Positions 49,757 to 59,700 of a DNA stretch of 64,000 nt are shown here, one piece after another. Position numbers and translations under genes: made by a program. Under the pieces are notes generated by a model. That model was not told the DNA's origin and ran no database searches. It saw only the letters and a program-made list of their open reading frames with translations. The stretch is from Candidatus Minthosoma equi. Lineage in GTDB: Bacteria; Bacteroidota; Bacteroidia; Bacteroidales; Bacteroidaceae. The stretch's first letter is position 1; each line of letters starts with the position of its first letter. The stretch is taken from positions 33,590-97,589 of the forward strand of contig JAGHUI010000018.1 of the NCBI GenBank assembly GCA_018064885.1. Direction: 5' to 3'.

Positions 49757-51514
49757 ATGAGAAAAGTTTATAGAAATATCGCTATTGTCACAGCAGTATT
49801 CATGCTTGTGCTGGTAGCAATGCTTGGAGTAAGCTACTATCAAATGCAGCAGGTTTCGCCTCTGCAAACAGAGGTGATCGAAACGCTGAAGGAACTGAAT
49901 GAGGGCAATGCCGACAATGAGTCATTGCAGCTGCAGATTCGTCAGCTCGACTTGATTTCGCGAAAGGCATATTTCGTGCAGGAAGGTCAGTTGAAGACAG
50001 GCATCTACATTCTTCTGGGAATGGCACTCGTGCTGATTGTCAGCTTGAACATGTACTTCAAGGAGTCGATGAATCTTCCTGAGAAAGAACTTGATCCTAT
50101 TGATGAATGGATGACGAAGAGTCGTTCAAGAAAGTACATCACTTGGGCTTCATCAATAGCCGCTGTTGCTGTACTGGCAATAGTCATTCTGCAAAATCTT
50201 AACTTCAAGAAAAGTGGCGATGTGCTTGGCGGAGAGGCAGAAGAAGAACTGCTTGCAGAGAATGCAGAAGGCGATGGAGAAGCGTCGGGTGACGTTACTG
50301 CTGCTGATTCTGTTCAGACAGAGGAAACTGCTGATTCTGTTGCAACTGCTGAGGATGATGGATTGCCAATTCCAAAGATTACGTCAAACGCTTTCAGAGG
50401 CAACAACTCAAGCGCAATGTCATCAGCAAAAGGCATTGCAACAAGCTGGGATTTGAAGAGCAAGAAGAACATCCTTTGGCAAGCATCTGTGCCTAAGCAT
50501 GGCTATAATTCGCCAGTCATCAACGGAAGAAATGTATTCGTTACAGGTGCTGACAATGCGGCTCGCGAACTCTACTGCTTCGACATCTACACAGGCGAAT
50601 TGAAGTGGACAGTCAAGGCAGATAAGATTCCAGGATCTCCTTCGTCTATGCCAAAGGTGAATGCCGATACAGGTCTTGCAGCAAGCACCGTGGCAACAAA
50701 TGGTCAGCAGGTGTGCGCCATCTTCGCTACTGGCGACGTGATCTGCGCTGACATGGAAGGAAAACGACTTTGGGCAAAGAATCTTGGTTTGCCTGACAAC
50801 CATTATGGCTATGCTTCTTCTTTGCTTATGTATGGAAATGAACTCATTATCCAATATGAGAACAATTCGAACGGTAAGGTTCTTGCTCTTAATGCAGCAA
50901 ATGGAAATCAGCTTTGGAGTAAGTCGGTAAAGGACAAGATTGCATGGAGCTCTCCAATCATTGCAACGCTTGGAGGCAAGCCAGCACTTGTAGTGATGGG
51001 CAATCCTGCCATTACTGCCTACAGCCTCAGCAATGGCGCAGAGCTGTGGAGAGTAGAGTGCATGAGCGGAGAGGTTGGTTCAAGCCCTGCTGCATCAAAT
51101 GGAGTGGTGTTCGGAGCAAGTGAATATGCTAAGTGCATCGCTATTGATGGTGCCACAGGAGAGACATTGTGGGAAGCATCAGATTATCTTCCTGAATGTT
51201 CAAGCCTTGCGGCAACAAGCAACCTCGTATTCTGCGCAACAAGTTACGGAATGGTTTGTGCTTACGATGCCAAGACAGGTGCTGTGACCAAGGAGCATGA
51301 CCTTTCAACTCCTTTCTATTCTTCTCCGGTTGTGGCTGACGGCAAGGTATTCCTGTTCAGCAACAGCGGTAAGGCATACATCTTCTCGGCAAGCGATTTC
51401 AGCCTTATAACTTCGTTCGAGACAGGCGAGAAGACATTTGCTACACCTGCTTTCTCTGATGGCATGATGGTGGTTAGAACAGATAAGTCAATTTATTGTG
51501 TAAAGAAGAGTTAA
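49757..51514 (+). CDS. Membrane-bound PQQ-type beta-propeller protein
   Basis: I start at ATG 49757 (MRKVYRN), since an upstream in-frame start overlaps the previous gene. Three hydrophobic segments lie near residues 8-27, 79-101 and 127-149. An acidic Ser/Glu/Ala-rich linker (about 155-205) leads to the propeller domain, with blades such as CFDIYTGELKWTV, ALNAANGNQLWSKS, AIDGATGETLWEAS and AYDAKTGAVTKEH. The opening TSNAFRGNNSS echoes the W..FRG.n start of the other propellers. Anchoring by several helices is unusual for this fold and suggests a role in a membrane complex, perhaps with the NapH-like protein just upstream. Confidence 0.75.
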   Translation: MRKVYRNIAIVTAVFMLVLVAMLGVSYYQMQQVSPLQTEVIETLKELNEGNADNESLQLQIRQLDLISRKAYFVQEGQLKTGIYILLGMALVLIVSLNMYFKESMNLPEKELDPIDEWMTKSRSRKYITWASSIAAVAVLAIVILQNLNFKKSGDVLGGEAEEELLAENAEGDGEASGDVTAADSVQTEETADSVATAEDDGLPIPKITSNAFRGNNSSAMSSAKGIATSWDLKSKKNILWQASVPKHGYNSPVINGRNVFVTGADNAARELYCFDIYTGELKWTVKADKIPGSPSSMPKVNADTGLAASTVATNGQQVCAIFATGDVICADMEGKRLWAKNLGLPDNHYGYASSLLMYGNELIIQYENNSNGKVLALNAANGNQLWSKSVKDKIAWSSPIIATLGGKPALVVMGNPAITAYSLSNGAELWRVECMSGEVGSSPAASNGVVFGASEYAKCIAIDGATGETLWEASDYLPECSSLAATSNLVFCATSYGMVCAYDAKTGAVTKEHDLSTPFYSSPVVADGKVFLFSNSGKAYIFSASDFSLITSFETGEKTFATPAFSDGMMVVRTDKSIYCVKKS

Positions 51515-51515
51515 T

Positions 51516-53936
51516 ATGACGGATTGTAAAGATTGTAAATTGAATTCTCCAGAAGAGGCAAAGCTTGCTATGGAGAGACGCGCCGACGCTATCATTGATA
51601 GAGTTGGCACAAGCCGTGATGTAATTATTCCTCTTCTTCAAGCCATTCAGCAGGAATTCAATTACCTTCCTTCGGATGCCCTCAATAGGGTGTACGAACG
51701 CACCGACATTGATCGTGCTCAGATGATAAGCGTGTCATCGTTCTATTCCCAGTTCCGCATGGTTCCATACGGAAAGCATACCATCAAAGTATGTGTGGGT
51801 ACAGCTTGCCATGTGAAGGGAGCAAACAATGTGTATGATGCTTTCAAGCGTGAGCTTGCTATTGCTGACGACTCAATAACAACTGACGATCAGCAGTATT
51901 CCATCGAGAAAGTTGCCTGTCTTGGTTGCTGTGCACTGGCTCCTGTGGTGCAGATTGACAACAACATCTACGGACATGTTCAGCCAGGAAAGGTTAGGGA
52001 AGTGCTTGATGAGTTTGAGGAGTTCTGCAAGAATGCAAGTCAGGCAGATGGAGATGACGATAATAGCAATGGCCCCGTGCAGGGTGAGGTGAGACTTGGC
52101 ATGGAGAACTGCTGCAAAGCAAGTGGCACAGCCGAGGTTTATGATGCAGTTGTTGAGGCATGCAAGGCTCTGGGCATAAATGTGAAGATAAAACCAATCT
52201 CATGTGTAGGTGCTTGCAATCAGGTTCCTCTTATTGATGTTGCTTCGCCTGACGGAAACATCGTTCGCTATCCAAACATCAAGCCTCAGGAGGTGAAGGA
52301 GATTCTCTTGCATCATTTCAAACCAGCAAGCCGTCTTCGTCGATTGAGAAACGCCATTCTCAACCAGATTGACACGTTCCACACTGACCAGACATGGGAT
52401 AATATTCTCTTTACATCAGAAAAAGATAGAACGCAAAAGATAAACTCCTTCCTCAAAGGACAGTATCGCATCTCCACAGAGGGCTTCGGACACCTGAATC
52501 CGCTTGACATTGACGAATACATCAATTTCGGTGGTTTTGAGGCGTTGAAGAAAGTTCTTGCTGAAAACAATAGGCAGAATGTTATTGACGAAGTTCTCAA
52601 AAGCGGTATCCGAGGAAGAGGCGGTGGAGGTTTCCCTACCGGAAGAAAATGGCAGATGGTGGCTGCTAATGCTTCCGATGCTAAATACGTGATTTGCAAT
52701 GGCGACGAAGGTGACCCAGGTGCTTTCATGGATAGAATCCTGCTTGAATCTTATCCACTCAGAGTTATTGAGGGTATGATAATCGCAGCCTTTGCCGTTG
52801 GAGCATCAGAAGGCGTTTTCTATATTCGTGCGGAATATCCACAGGCAGTGATCCGTATTCGCAAAGCACTCGACATGTGCCGACAGAAAGGCTTGCTTGG
52901 CAATAACATTTGCGACAGCGGTTTCTCGTTCGACATTCGAGTATTTGAGGGTGCTGGTGCATTTGTGTGTGGTGAGGAAACGGCACTCATCGCTTCCATC
53001 GAAGGAAAACGTGGTTTCCCTCATCTTCGTCCTCCTTATCCTGCTCAGTCAGGTTTGTTTGACAAACCTACATTGATAAATAATGTAGAAACGCTGAGCC
53101 AGATCTCTTACATAATTCGCAAGGGTGCTGATGAGTATGTGAAGGTTGGCACCGAAGGCAGCCGAGGTACGAAAGTGTTTGCTCTTGCAGGCAAGGTGAA
53201 CCACGGAGGTCTTATTGAGGTGCCAATGGGTACGACTCTGCGTCAGATAGTTGAGGAGATTGGCGGAGGCATTGAAGGTGGAGAAGCACTTAAAGCTGTG
53301 CAGACAGGTGGTCCTTCAGGTGGTTGTATTCCTGCAGAGCTTTGCGATGCTGAAGTTGATTTCGACGCCTTGAACAAGATGGGTGCCATCATGGGTTCTG
53401 GAGGTCTTGTGGTGCTTAGCGAGTCAAGCTGCATGGTCGATGTTGCTCGCTATTTCCTCAATTTCACTTCTGAAGAATCATGTGGCAAGTGTACCTTCTG
53501 CCGTGTTGGAATACGCAGAATGTTGGACATTTTGGATAAGCTCGTAACGGGAAAGGCAAAGATGGAAGATCTTGACCGTTTGGAAGAGCTTGCCAACAGC
53601 ATCAAGAAATCTGCTCTTTGTGGTCTTGGCAAGACGGCTCCAAATCCTGTTCTTTCAACACTTCGTTATTTCCGAAACGAATATGAGGAACATGTTAATG
53701 GCATTTGCCGTACAGGTTCGTGCAAGCACATGGTGAAGTTAGAGATTACCGACGATTGTGTTGGCTGTACGAAGTGTGCTCGCTCTTGTCCGTCAGAGGC
53801 GATTGAATATACTCCTTATAAGAAACATGTGATTAATACGGATGCTTGTACTCAATGCGGTCTTTGTATTGATGAGTGCGATTATGATGCAATAAAGAAG
53901 ACTCCCTCCATGGAGAGAACGCCATCCAAATTGTGA
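51516..53936 (+). CDS. NuoE-NuoF fusion with extra ferredoxin domains (NADH-oxidising flavoprotein)
   Basis: Residues about 15-170 are NuoE-like (CVGTACHVKGA and CLGCCALAP, a [2Fe-2S] site). Residues about 185-270 are a second thioredoxin-fold ferredoxin (ENCCKASGT, CVGACNQVP). Residues about 290-730 are NuoF: RGRGGGGFPTGRKW (365-378) binds FMN, CNGDEGDPGAFMDR follows, and SCGKCTFCRVG (about 653) plus C at about 703 bind a [4Fe-4S] cluster. Two ferredoxin motifs end the protein (CVGCTKCARSCP, CTQCGLCIDECD). The layout is like HydB/HndC-type subunits of bifurcating hydrogenases with HydC fused in front. It should exchange electrons between NAD(H) and Fe-S partners in the cytoplasm. The last residues come from a REP-like palindrome. 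It starts 1 bp after the previous stop. Confidence 0.9.
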   Translation: MTDCKDCKLNSPEEAKLAMERRADAIIDRVGTSRDVIIPLLQAIQQEFNYLPSDALNRVYERTDIDRAQMISVSSFYSQFRMVPYGKHTIKVCVGTACHVKGANNVYDAFKRELAIADDSITTDDQQYSIEKVACLGCCALAPVVQIDNNIYGHVQPGKVREVLDEFEEFCKNASQADGDDDNSNGPVQGEVRLGMENCCKASGTAEVYDAVVEACKALGINVKIKPISCVGACNQVPLIDVASPDGNIVRYPNIKPQEVKEILLHHFKPASRLRRLRNAILNQIDTFHTDQTWDNILFTSEKDRTQKINSFLKGQYRISTEGFGHLNPLDIDEYINFGGFEALKKVLAENNRQNVIDEVLKSGIRGRGGGGFPTGRKWQMVAANASDAKYVICNGDEGDPGAFMDRILLESYPLRVIEGMIIAAFAVGASEGVFYIRAEYPQAVIRIRKALDMCRQKGLLGNNICDSGFSFDIRVFEGAGAFVCGEETALIASIEGKRGFPHLRPPYPAQSGLFDKPTLINNVETLSQISYIIRKGADEYVKVGTEGSRGTKVFALAGKVNHGGLIEVPMGTTLRQIVEEIGGGIEGGEALKAVQTGGPSGGCIPAELCDAEVDFDALNKMGAIMGSGGLVVLSESSCMVDVARYFLNFTSEESCGKCTFCRVGIRRMLDILDKLVTGKAKMEDLDRLEELANSIKKSALCGLGKTAPNPVLSTLRYFRNEYEEHVNGICRTGSCKHMVKLEITDDCVGCTKCARSCPSEAIEYTPYKKHVINTDACTQCGLCIDECDYDAIKKTPSMERTPSKL

Positions 53937-53964
53937 TTGCGAGAATTAAAATCAATAAACGTAG

Positions 53965-54927
53965 ATGAATATAACAATAAATAATAAAACCGTTGAGGTA
54001 TCTGGTCAGAAACCGCTGATTGAAGAGCTTCGTCAGATTGGCTACGACATTCCTTCACTCTGCTACGATGCAAATGCCAAACATCAAGCGTCATGCATGG
54101 TGTGCATGGTAATGAATGTGGCAAACGGTCAGATGATTCCGAGCTGTTCAACATTCCCAACTGAGGGGATGCAGATTGAGGTAGATTCTGAAGAGGTGCT
54201 CTCTATGCGAAGAATGTCCATTGAACTTCTCCTCAGCGACCATCGTGCTGATTGTGAAGCTCCTTGCACTATCGTTTGTCCTTCAAAGATAGATGCGGCG
54301 CAAGTTCTGCTTCATTATGATAGAGGACAAATGAACGAAGCATTCTCTCTATTGTCGTCGGTTGTCGATGTGAACAATATTCCTTGTGCTGACTGCAAGG
54401 CACCTTGTGAAAAAGCTTGCCGACGAGGAACGATAGACAAGGGTGTTTCTATTCGTCAGATAATGATGGAAATAGCCAGCATGAAGGATGCAAAATCTGT
54501 TGATGCTCATTCTCAGGCAAACCTTTCAAAGGATGTGTTTGCCTCTAAGCTTGGTCGCTATACGGATGCAGAGAAAGAATGGCTGAAAGAAGTTTATTCG
54601 CAACCATCAAAGTGCTTGCATTGTGCTTGTGAGGGAAGAGATAAATGCAAATTGCGTGAGTGTGCTACAAAGGCACAGATAAAGTCGCCTCGCTACGGTG
54701 TGTCATCGCGTCAGGTTGTGAAAGAGCAGATTCATGTGAAGGATAATCTTTATTTTGAACCTGCCAAATGTATCCGCTGTGGACTTTGTGTCTATAACTC
54801 ACAAGATGGCTTCACTTTCAAGCATAGAGGCTTTGACATGCAAGTTGTCATTCCAGAAGATAGTAAAAAGAATGTTGATGAAAAGATTGCAGATATTTGT
54901 CCTACTGGTGCTCTGTTTATTCAGTAG
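53965..54927 (+). CDS. NuoG/GltD-like Fe-S protein without a catalytic domain
   Basis: Residues 1-80 are a [2Fe-2S] domain (CYDANAKHQASCMVC ... C), as in NuoG and HydA. RRMSIELLLSDHRADCEAPC is the His-Cys [4Fe-4S] segment. Residues about 95-175 match the N-terminal Fe-S domain of GltD and related proteins: CPSKIDAAQVL, then CADCKAPCEKACRRG and VSIRQIM. Residues about 200-320 have CLHCACEGRDKCKLREC, CIRCGLCVY and a final CPTGALF. No H-cluster or molybdopterin domain follows, so it is an electron-wire protein, probably partner of the NuoEF fusion. It ends at 54927 and overlaps the next gene by 50 bp. Confidence 0.8.
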   Translation: MNITINNKTVEVSGQKPLIEELRQIGYDIPSLCYDANAKHQASCMVCMVMNVANGQMIPSCSTFPTEGMQIEVDSEEVLSMRRMSIELLLSDHRADCEAPCTIVCPSKIDAAQVLLHYDRGQMNEAFSLLSSVVDVNNIPCADCKAPCEKACRRGTIDKGVSIRQIMMEIASMKDAKSVDAHSQANLSKDVFASKLGRYTDAEKEWLKEVYSQPSKCLHCACEGRDKCKLRECATKAQIKSPRYGVSSRQVVKEQIHVKDNLYFEPAKCIRCGLCVYNSQDGFTFKHRGFDMQVVIPEDSKKNVDEKIADICPTGALFIQ

Positions 54928-56032
54928 CTGTGCTGTTGTCAGCGAGTTGCAGGATGACAACCTTGCCAACGATTGGGCCATCTTCCGTGGTTCGCCCTCG
55001 CTGTGCGGCTATTCAGAATGCAGCATCAACAGTGCACCTAAGCTATTGTGGAGCAAGACGGTAAGCACTCGCACTGTGGCATCGCCAATTGTCTTCGACG
55101 GCATGGTTTACACGCTCGACAGAAAAGGCAAGTTGCGAAGCTTTACGGAGAATGGTGATTCCTTGCTCGTCTATGACTTCAAGACGCCTATCGAGGCATC
55201 GTTCATTGTCAATGACACAATTCTTTTCGTTGGTCGCATTGATGGTTTTGTCAATGCTCTTTCTTTGAAGAGCAAGCGTGTGATTTGGCAATACGAGACA
55301 CTTGGTCAGGTTTCCGGATCGCCAAATCTCATTACTGTTGATGGACTGCCAAACCTTCTTGTTGGCAGCTACGATGGCAGTATGTACGTGTTTGATGCAC
55401 AGAAGGGTACGAAGAAGAAACAGCACGAAACAGGGTATTACATCAATGGCACAGCCGCTGTGTGGGGCAAGTATATGGTGTTTGGAGGATGTGACACTTG
55501 GCTGCGAATTGTTGATTCTGCCACAGGCACAACGACCGACTCCTTGCAGCTCGACACCTATCTGCCTGCTTCTCCTGCCATTCTTGGCGACATTGCATAC
55601 GAGGCAGATTACAATGGCAACATCCATGAGATTCATATTGCCAATGGACGATTCTCACAGCATAGAAAGCTCGTATCCACAAGCGAAGACAATAAGAATG
55701 AAGATTCTGGCCTTGTGTCAATGCCTACGGCTACTCGCGATGCCGTGTTCGCTCTGACTGGAGAAAGGTACATCAGTTGTTTTGAGCGCTCAGACGGCTC
55801 TCTCCGCTGGAAGAAGATGCTTCGAGGCATCACAGGCGAATCTTCGCCTATCGTGTGTGACGATAAAGTTATTGTTTGCACGAAGGACGGTCACGTCTCT
55901 CTCTTCGATGCACAGAGTGGGGAAGAGCTCTGGCACTACGAGGCAGGAGAGCAGATCATTGCCTCGCCAGCGGTAGTTCCTGGTCGTTTCTATATTTTAA
56001 CAAGTAGAGGTACACTATTATGCTTCAGTTAA
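54878..56032 (+). CDS. PQQ-type beta-propeller lipoprotein
   Basis: The start at ATG 54878 (or 54872) gives MKRLQIFVLLVLCLFSSC, a lipoprotein signal with lipobox FSSC; starts further upstream would lengthen the overlap with the Fe-S gene and hide this signal. WAIFRGSPSLCGYSE opens the mature part, then blades ALSLKSKRVIWQYET, VFDAQKGTKKKQHET, SCFERSDGSLRWKKM and LFDAQSGEELWHYEA form a PQQ-like propeller. BamB is similar in fold but no barrel-assembly genes are near. I infer a periplasmic redox or scaffold protein of this operon. Its 3' end overlaps the ATPase gene by 13 bp. Confidence 0.75.
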   Translation: MKRLQIFVLLVLCLFSSCAVVSELQDDNLANDWAIFRGSPSLCGYSECSINSAPKLLWSKTVSTRTVASPIVFDGMVYTLDRKGKLRSFTENGDSLLVYDFKTPIEASFIVNDTILFVGRIDGFVNALSLKSKRVIWQYETLGQVSGSPNLITVDGLPNLLVGSYDGSMYVFDAQKGTKKKQHETGYYINGTAAVWGKYMVFGGCDTWLRIVDSATGTTTDSLQLDTYLPASPAILGDIAYEADYNGNIHEIHIANGRFSQHRKLVSTSEDNKNEDSGLVSMPTATRDAVFALTGERYISCFERSDGSLRWKKMLRGITGESSPIVCDDKVIVCTKDGHVSLFDAQSGEELWHYEAGEQIIASPAVVPGRFYILTSRGTLLCFS

Positions 56033-56691
56033 ATAACATAACAAAACAATACACAGATGGTTCGGGCATTCGCAAGGTGCTAGATGGATTGTCTCTGCAA
56101 GTTGATGATGGCGATTTCATTGCCATCACTGGTGAGTCAGGTTCGGGCAAGACAACTCTCCTCTCCATTCTTGGCACACTGATTGCTCCCGACGAAGGCA
56201 CCTACACATTAGGCGATGTAAAGATTACCGATTCTGCCGATCAGCTCTCCGCAATTCGTAATAAGCAGATTGGCATGGTATTTCAAGATCATCGTCTGCT
56301 GCCTCAGTTCACAGCTTTACAGAACATCCTTTTGCCTTTGCTTGCCAACGAAGATTCTGTGTCGAAAGAAGCAACCGAAAAGGCAGAGCAATTGATGGAT
56401 TTCATGGGCATTTCTCTTCTTAAAGACAAGAATGTCAGCAACCTATCGGGTGGTGAGAAAACACGTGTGGCAATTTGCCGAGCTCTCATTAACCAACCTC
56501 TGCTTCTGCTTGCAGACGAGCCAACAGGACAGCTCGATGATGTTAACGCACAGCTCGTTGCAAACCTCTTTAAGAAGATAAATGCAGAACTGCATACCAC
56601 TATTGTGATGGTCACACACTCGCAAGAAATGGCAAAGGTGGCAAACAAGTGCTTCTCCCTTTTGCAAGGGAAGTTAATAGTTAAAAATTAA
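56020..56691 (+). CDS. ABC transporter ATP-binding protein (LolD/MacB type)
   Basis: GESGSGKTTLL (Walker A, about residues 36-46), FQDHRLLPQFTALQN (Q-loop), LSGGEKTRVAICRALI (signature) and LLLADEPTGQLD (Walker B) are all present; length 223 aa is usual for the LolD/FtsE/MacB group. It should hydrolyse ATP with the FtsX-like permease encoded next. This group extracts lipoproteins from the inner membrane or works mechanically on periplasmic partners rather than importing solutes. It lies after the lipoprotein gene with a 13-bp overlap, so a link with propeller-lipoprotein handling or isoprenoid movement is conceivable. Confidence 0.9.
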   Translation: MLQLNNITKQYTDGSGIRKVLDGLSLQVDDGDFIAITGESGSGKTTLLSILGTLIAPDEGTYTLGDVKITDSADQLSAIRNKQIGMVFQDHRLLPQFTALQNILLPLLANEDSVSKEATEKAEQLMDFMGISLLKDKNVSNLSGGEKTRVAICRALINQPLLLLADEPTGQLDDVNAQLVANLFKKINAELHTTIVMVTHSQEMAKVANKCFSLLQGKLIVKN

Positions 56692-56707
56692 AAGTTATAA
56701 TACTTCG

Positions 56708-59700
56708 GTGAATAAGAATACTGTCATATTAAATAGTCGTAAGTACTACAAGCGTTTCTACCGTCTTGTGGTGCTTGCCGTCATCATCATGATGGCGGTG
56801 CTTACGGGCAGTATGATATTGGGCGATTCCGTTCGTGGCACCCTCACCGACCGTGTTACCGAACGCTTAGGAACGGCAGAAACTGTAATTGCAACAGGCA
56901 CTTCCTTCGTGAATGAGCAGATTATGCTTTCACCTGTTCTCTCAAACGCTCGTGGCTATCTTCTTGCACAAGGTTTCATCTCTTCTGACGGCAAACTTAT
57001 TCCTGTTTATGTTTGGGGAACAGACAATGATTCTATTGCTTCTGGCGATGCTGTAATCAACGAGCCTTTAGCAAGAAAACTTGGCATTACCAATCCTGTC
57101 ACCGAAGCAAAAGAACTTGCGCTCCATCTTCCTTCTCACAGCCTTGTGCCATCTGGAAGTCTCTTTGTGACAAAGAGTTACGCTACTCAGATGCGCATCC
57201 GTGTCAATAGGGTCAAGGGTGTGGACGAAGGCGGCAACCTGCTTTTGAAGAATGAGCAAACACTCCCTCTCAATGTGTTTGTCAATCGTAGTCAGCTTGC
57301 CGAAGTTATGGAACTGAAGGGCAAGCTCAATATCATTCTTTCTGATGACCTCATCACACAAGAACAGATAGATAAGATATGGAATCCTGCACTCTCTGGC
57401 ATTCATGTCACCGATTCCTCATTCACCTACGATGGCATTTTCATTCCTGATGAGATTGTGAAATCCGTTAAGCCTCAGGTCACATATTTCTCTTATCTCG
57501 TCAACGATATTATCAATAACACAGACACCGTTCCTTACTCCTTCGTTACCGCTGTTGATCGCTGGAATAACGAACCGCTTTCTGGCAATGAAATCATCCT
57601 TTCCGACTATGCAGCCGAACACCTTCATGCTTCTGTTGGCGATTCTGTCCGAATGAGTTATTTCCTTTCTCGCGATCTCAAGAACCTTGATACAAAAGAA
57701 CAGCTTTTCCATGTCAAGTCAATTGAGTCATTGTCTGCTTTTCAGAAAGATAAGCTCTTGTCAACAGAGTTCCCAGGACTTTCAAACGTAGAGAAATGTA
57801 CAGATTGGGACAGCGACCTGCCAATCAAGATGGATCGTATTCACAAGGCAGATGAAGACTTTTGGTATAAGCATAAGCAGACACCAAAGGCGCTTGTTGC
57901 CTACGATGTCGTGATTGCTGATTGGGGAAGCACTTTTGGTACAGCAACAGCTTTGCGAGCAAATACTCGCAACTTGCAGCTCAGAAGTCACAGCTCTCAA
58001 ATTACCATCGTTCATCCTCGTTCCCAAGCATTGTATTCTGCCTCTAACGGCACCGACTTCACAAGCCTTTTCATGGCACTTGGATTCTTCATTATCCTCT
58101 CTGCCATTCTCCTGATGCAGAATCCGCTTGTAGAGATGTTTACTCAGCGCAGAGACGAATTGCAGCTCTATGTTCAACTTGGCTATAAACCGAAATCAGT
58201 TCAGTCGATGCTGTTCAAGGAAGCATTCAGCGTCATGCTCATAGCTTCGCCTTTCGGAGTTCTTGCAGGCATCATTTATTCTGCAGTCACTCTCTGGCTT
58301 CTTGGCAACGTGTGGAGTGGGGCAACACACACCGAAGGCTTTGCCCTTCATTTCAATCCTATTACAATCATTTGTAGTTTTGCCATTGGTTTGATTGTGT
58401 GTGCAATCTCTCTCTGGATTGTGGTGAGAAAACTGCTAAAACAAGATCAATCCGAGCATACGATAACTGAGAAACAGAACAAGCGTAATTGGCTGTTAGG
58501 CATACTTTTGCAGTCAGTTGTCATTGCGCTTATTGGCTATAACTTCATCCATCTTCACAGCATGGCGCTCTTCATTATTTGTGGTTTGCTGTGGATTGGC
58601 ACCTACGGTATTTTCTTGCGAGCATTCATAAACGATAAACTACTTAAACCATCATTGAATCTATGGAATCGCACGCAGATGATGTGGCAGTCAATATTCG
58701 CCTCCAAAAAACAGCACATACTTGCTTATTGGTCGCTTTCAATAGGCGTGTTTACTGTGTTTGCCGTAGGTCTTAATCGACCAGATTTCAGCGACTCTGC
58801 AATCTTCAGCAAGGCAACAGGAGGTTATGATTTCTATGTTGACAGCAGAGTGCCTGTTCAGTACGATTTGAACAATGCTGACGTGCGGAGCAAGCTCTCT
58901 CTTACCGCCCTTCCAGATAGCACCCAGTTCCTTCAGTTCATGCGCCATTCGCAGGATGAAGCGAGCTGTCTCAATCTTAACAAGGTAGAAACTCCAACGG
59001 TGCTTGGCATCGAACTCAGCCAGATGGAACCGTTCGGGATTAGCGGATCTATGGAAATCGGGAACTCCGGAAATCCAGAACTCCAGAACTCTCGAATTGC
59101 AGAAATCAAAAACTCCATTCCTTCTGTCTATGTTGATGAAGAAGCGCTTATTTGGAGCATGATGAAGTCGGTTGGCGACACATTATTATATAAGAATAGC
59201 AATGGCAAAGACGTGAAAGTGCTCATTGCAGGCACCTATCCAACCGGCATCTTCCATGGAAATGCTATAATGTCCGCTTCCGACTTCCGTGCACTATGGC
59301 CACGAGAGAACGGTATTGAGGTAATGCTTGTCAAATCCTCAAATCCATCGGCAGCATCCGAACTCCTTTCCGTCGCCATGAGTGAGTATGGCCTTTCTAT
59401 TCAAACCACGGAAGAGCGAATAAAAATGTTCTTTGAGGTTACCGACACCTATCTCATCATCTTCCTCACGCTCGGTGGCCTTGGTCTCCTGCTCGGCATT
59501 TTCAGCCTTATCATCATTGTTCGCAAGAATCTTACGGCAAGTCGCGCGACCATCAGTCAGTTGCAGGCAATGGGATTCACTTCGTCGCTCATTCGCAAGA
59601 TGCTGTGGCGTGAGAACGCCATAGTGCCTCTCTTCTCCGTGCTTATCGGAGCGATAGGATCCATAATCAGCATCAGCGCAAACATGGGCGGTGCTGGCAT

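Noticed and set aside
53965..54927. [FeFe]-hydrogenase
   Set aside because: Only the N-terminal Fe-S part resembles hydrogenases; the H-cluster motifs are absent.
51516..54927. Respiratory complex I
   Set aside because: No membrane subunits or NuoB/C/D/I genes are near, and the fusion layout fits HydBC-like enzymes better.
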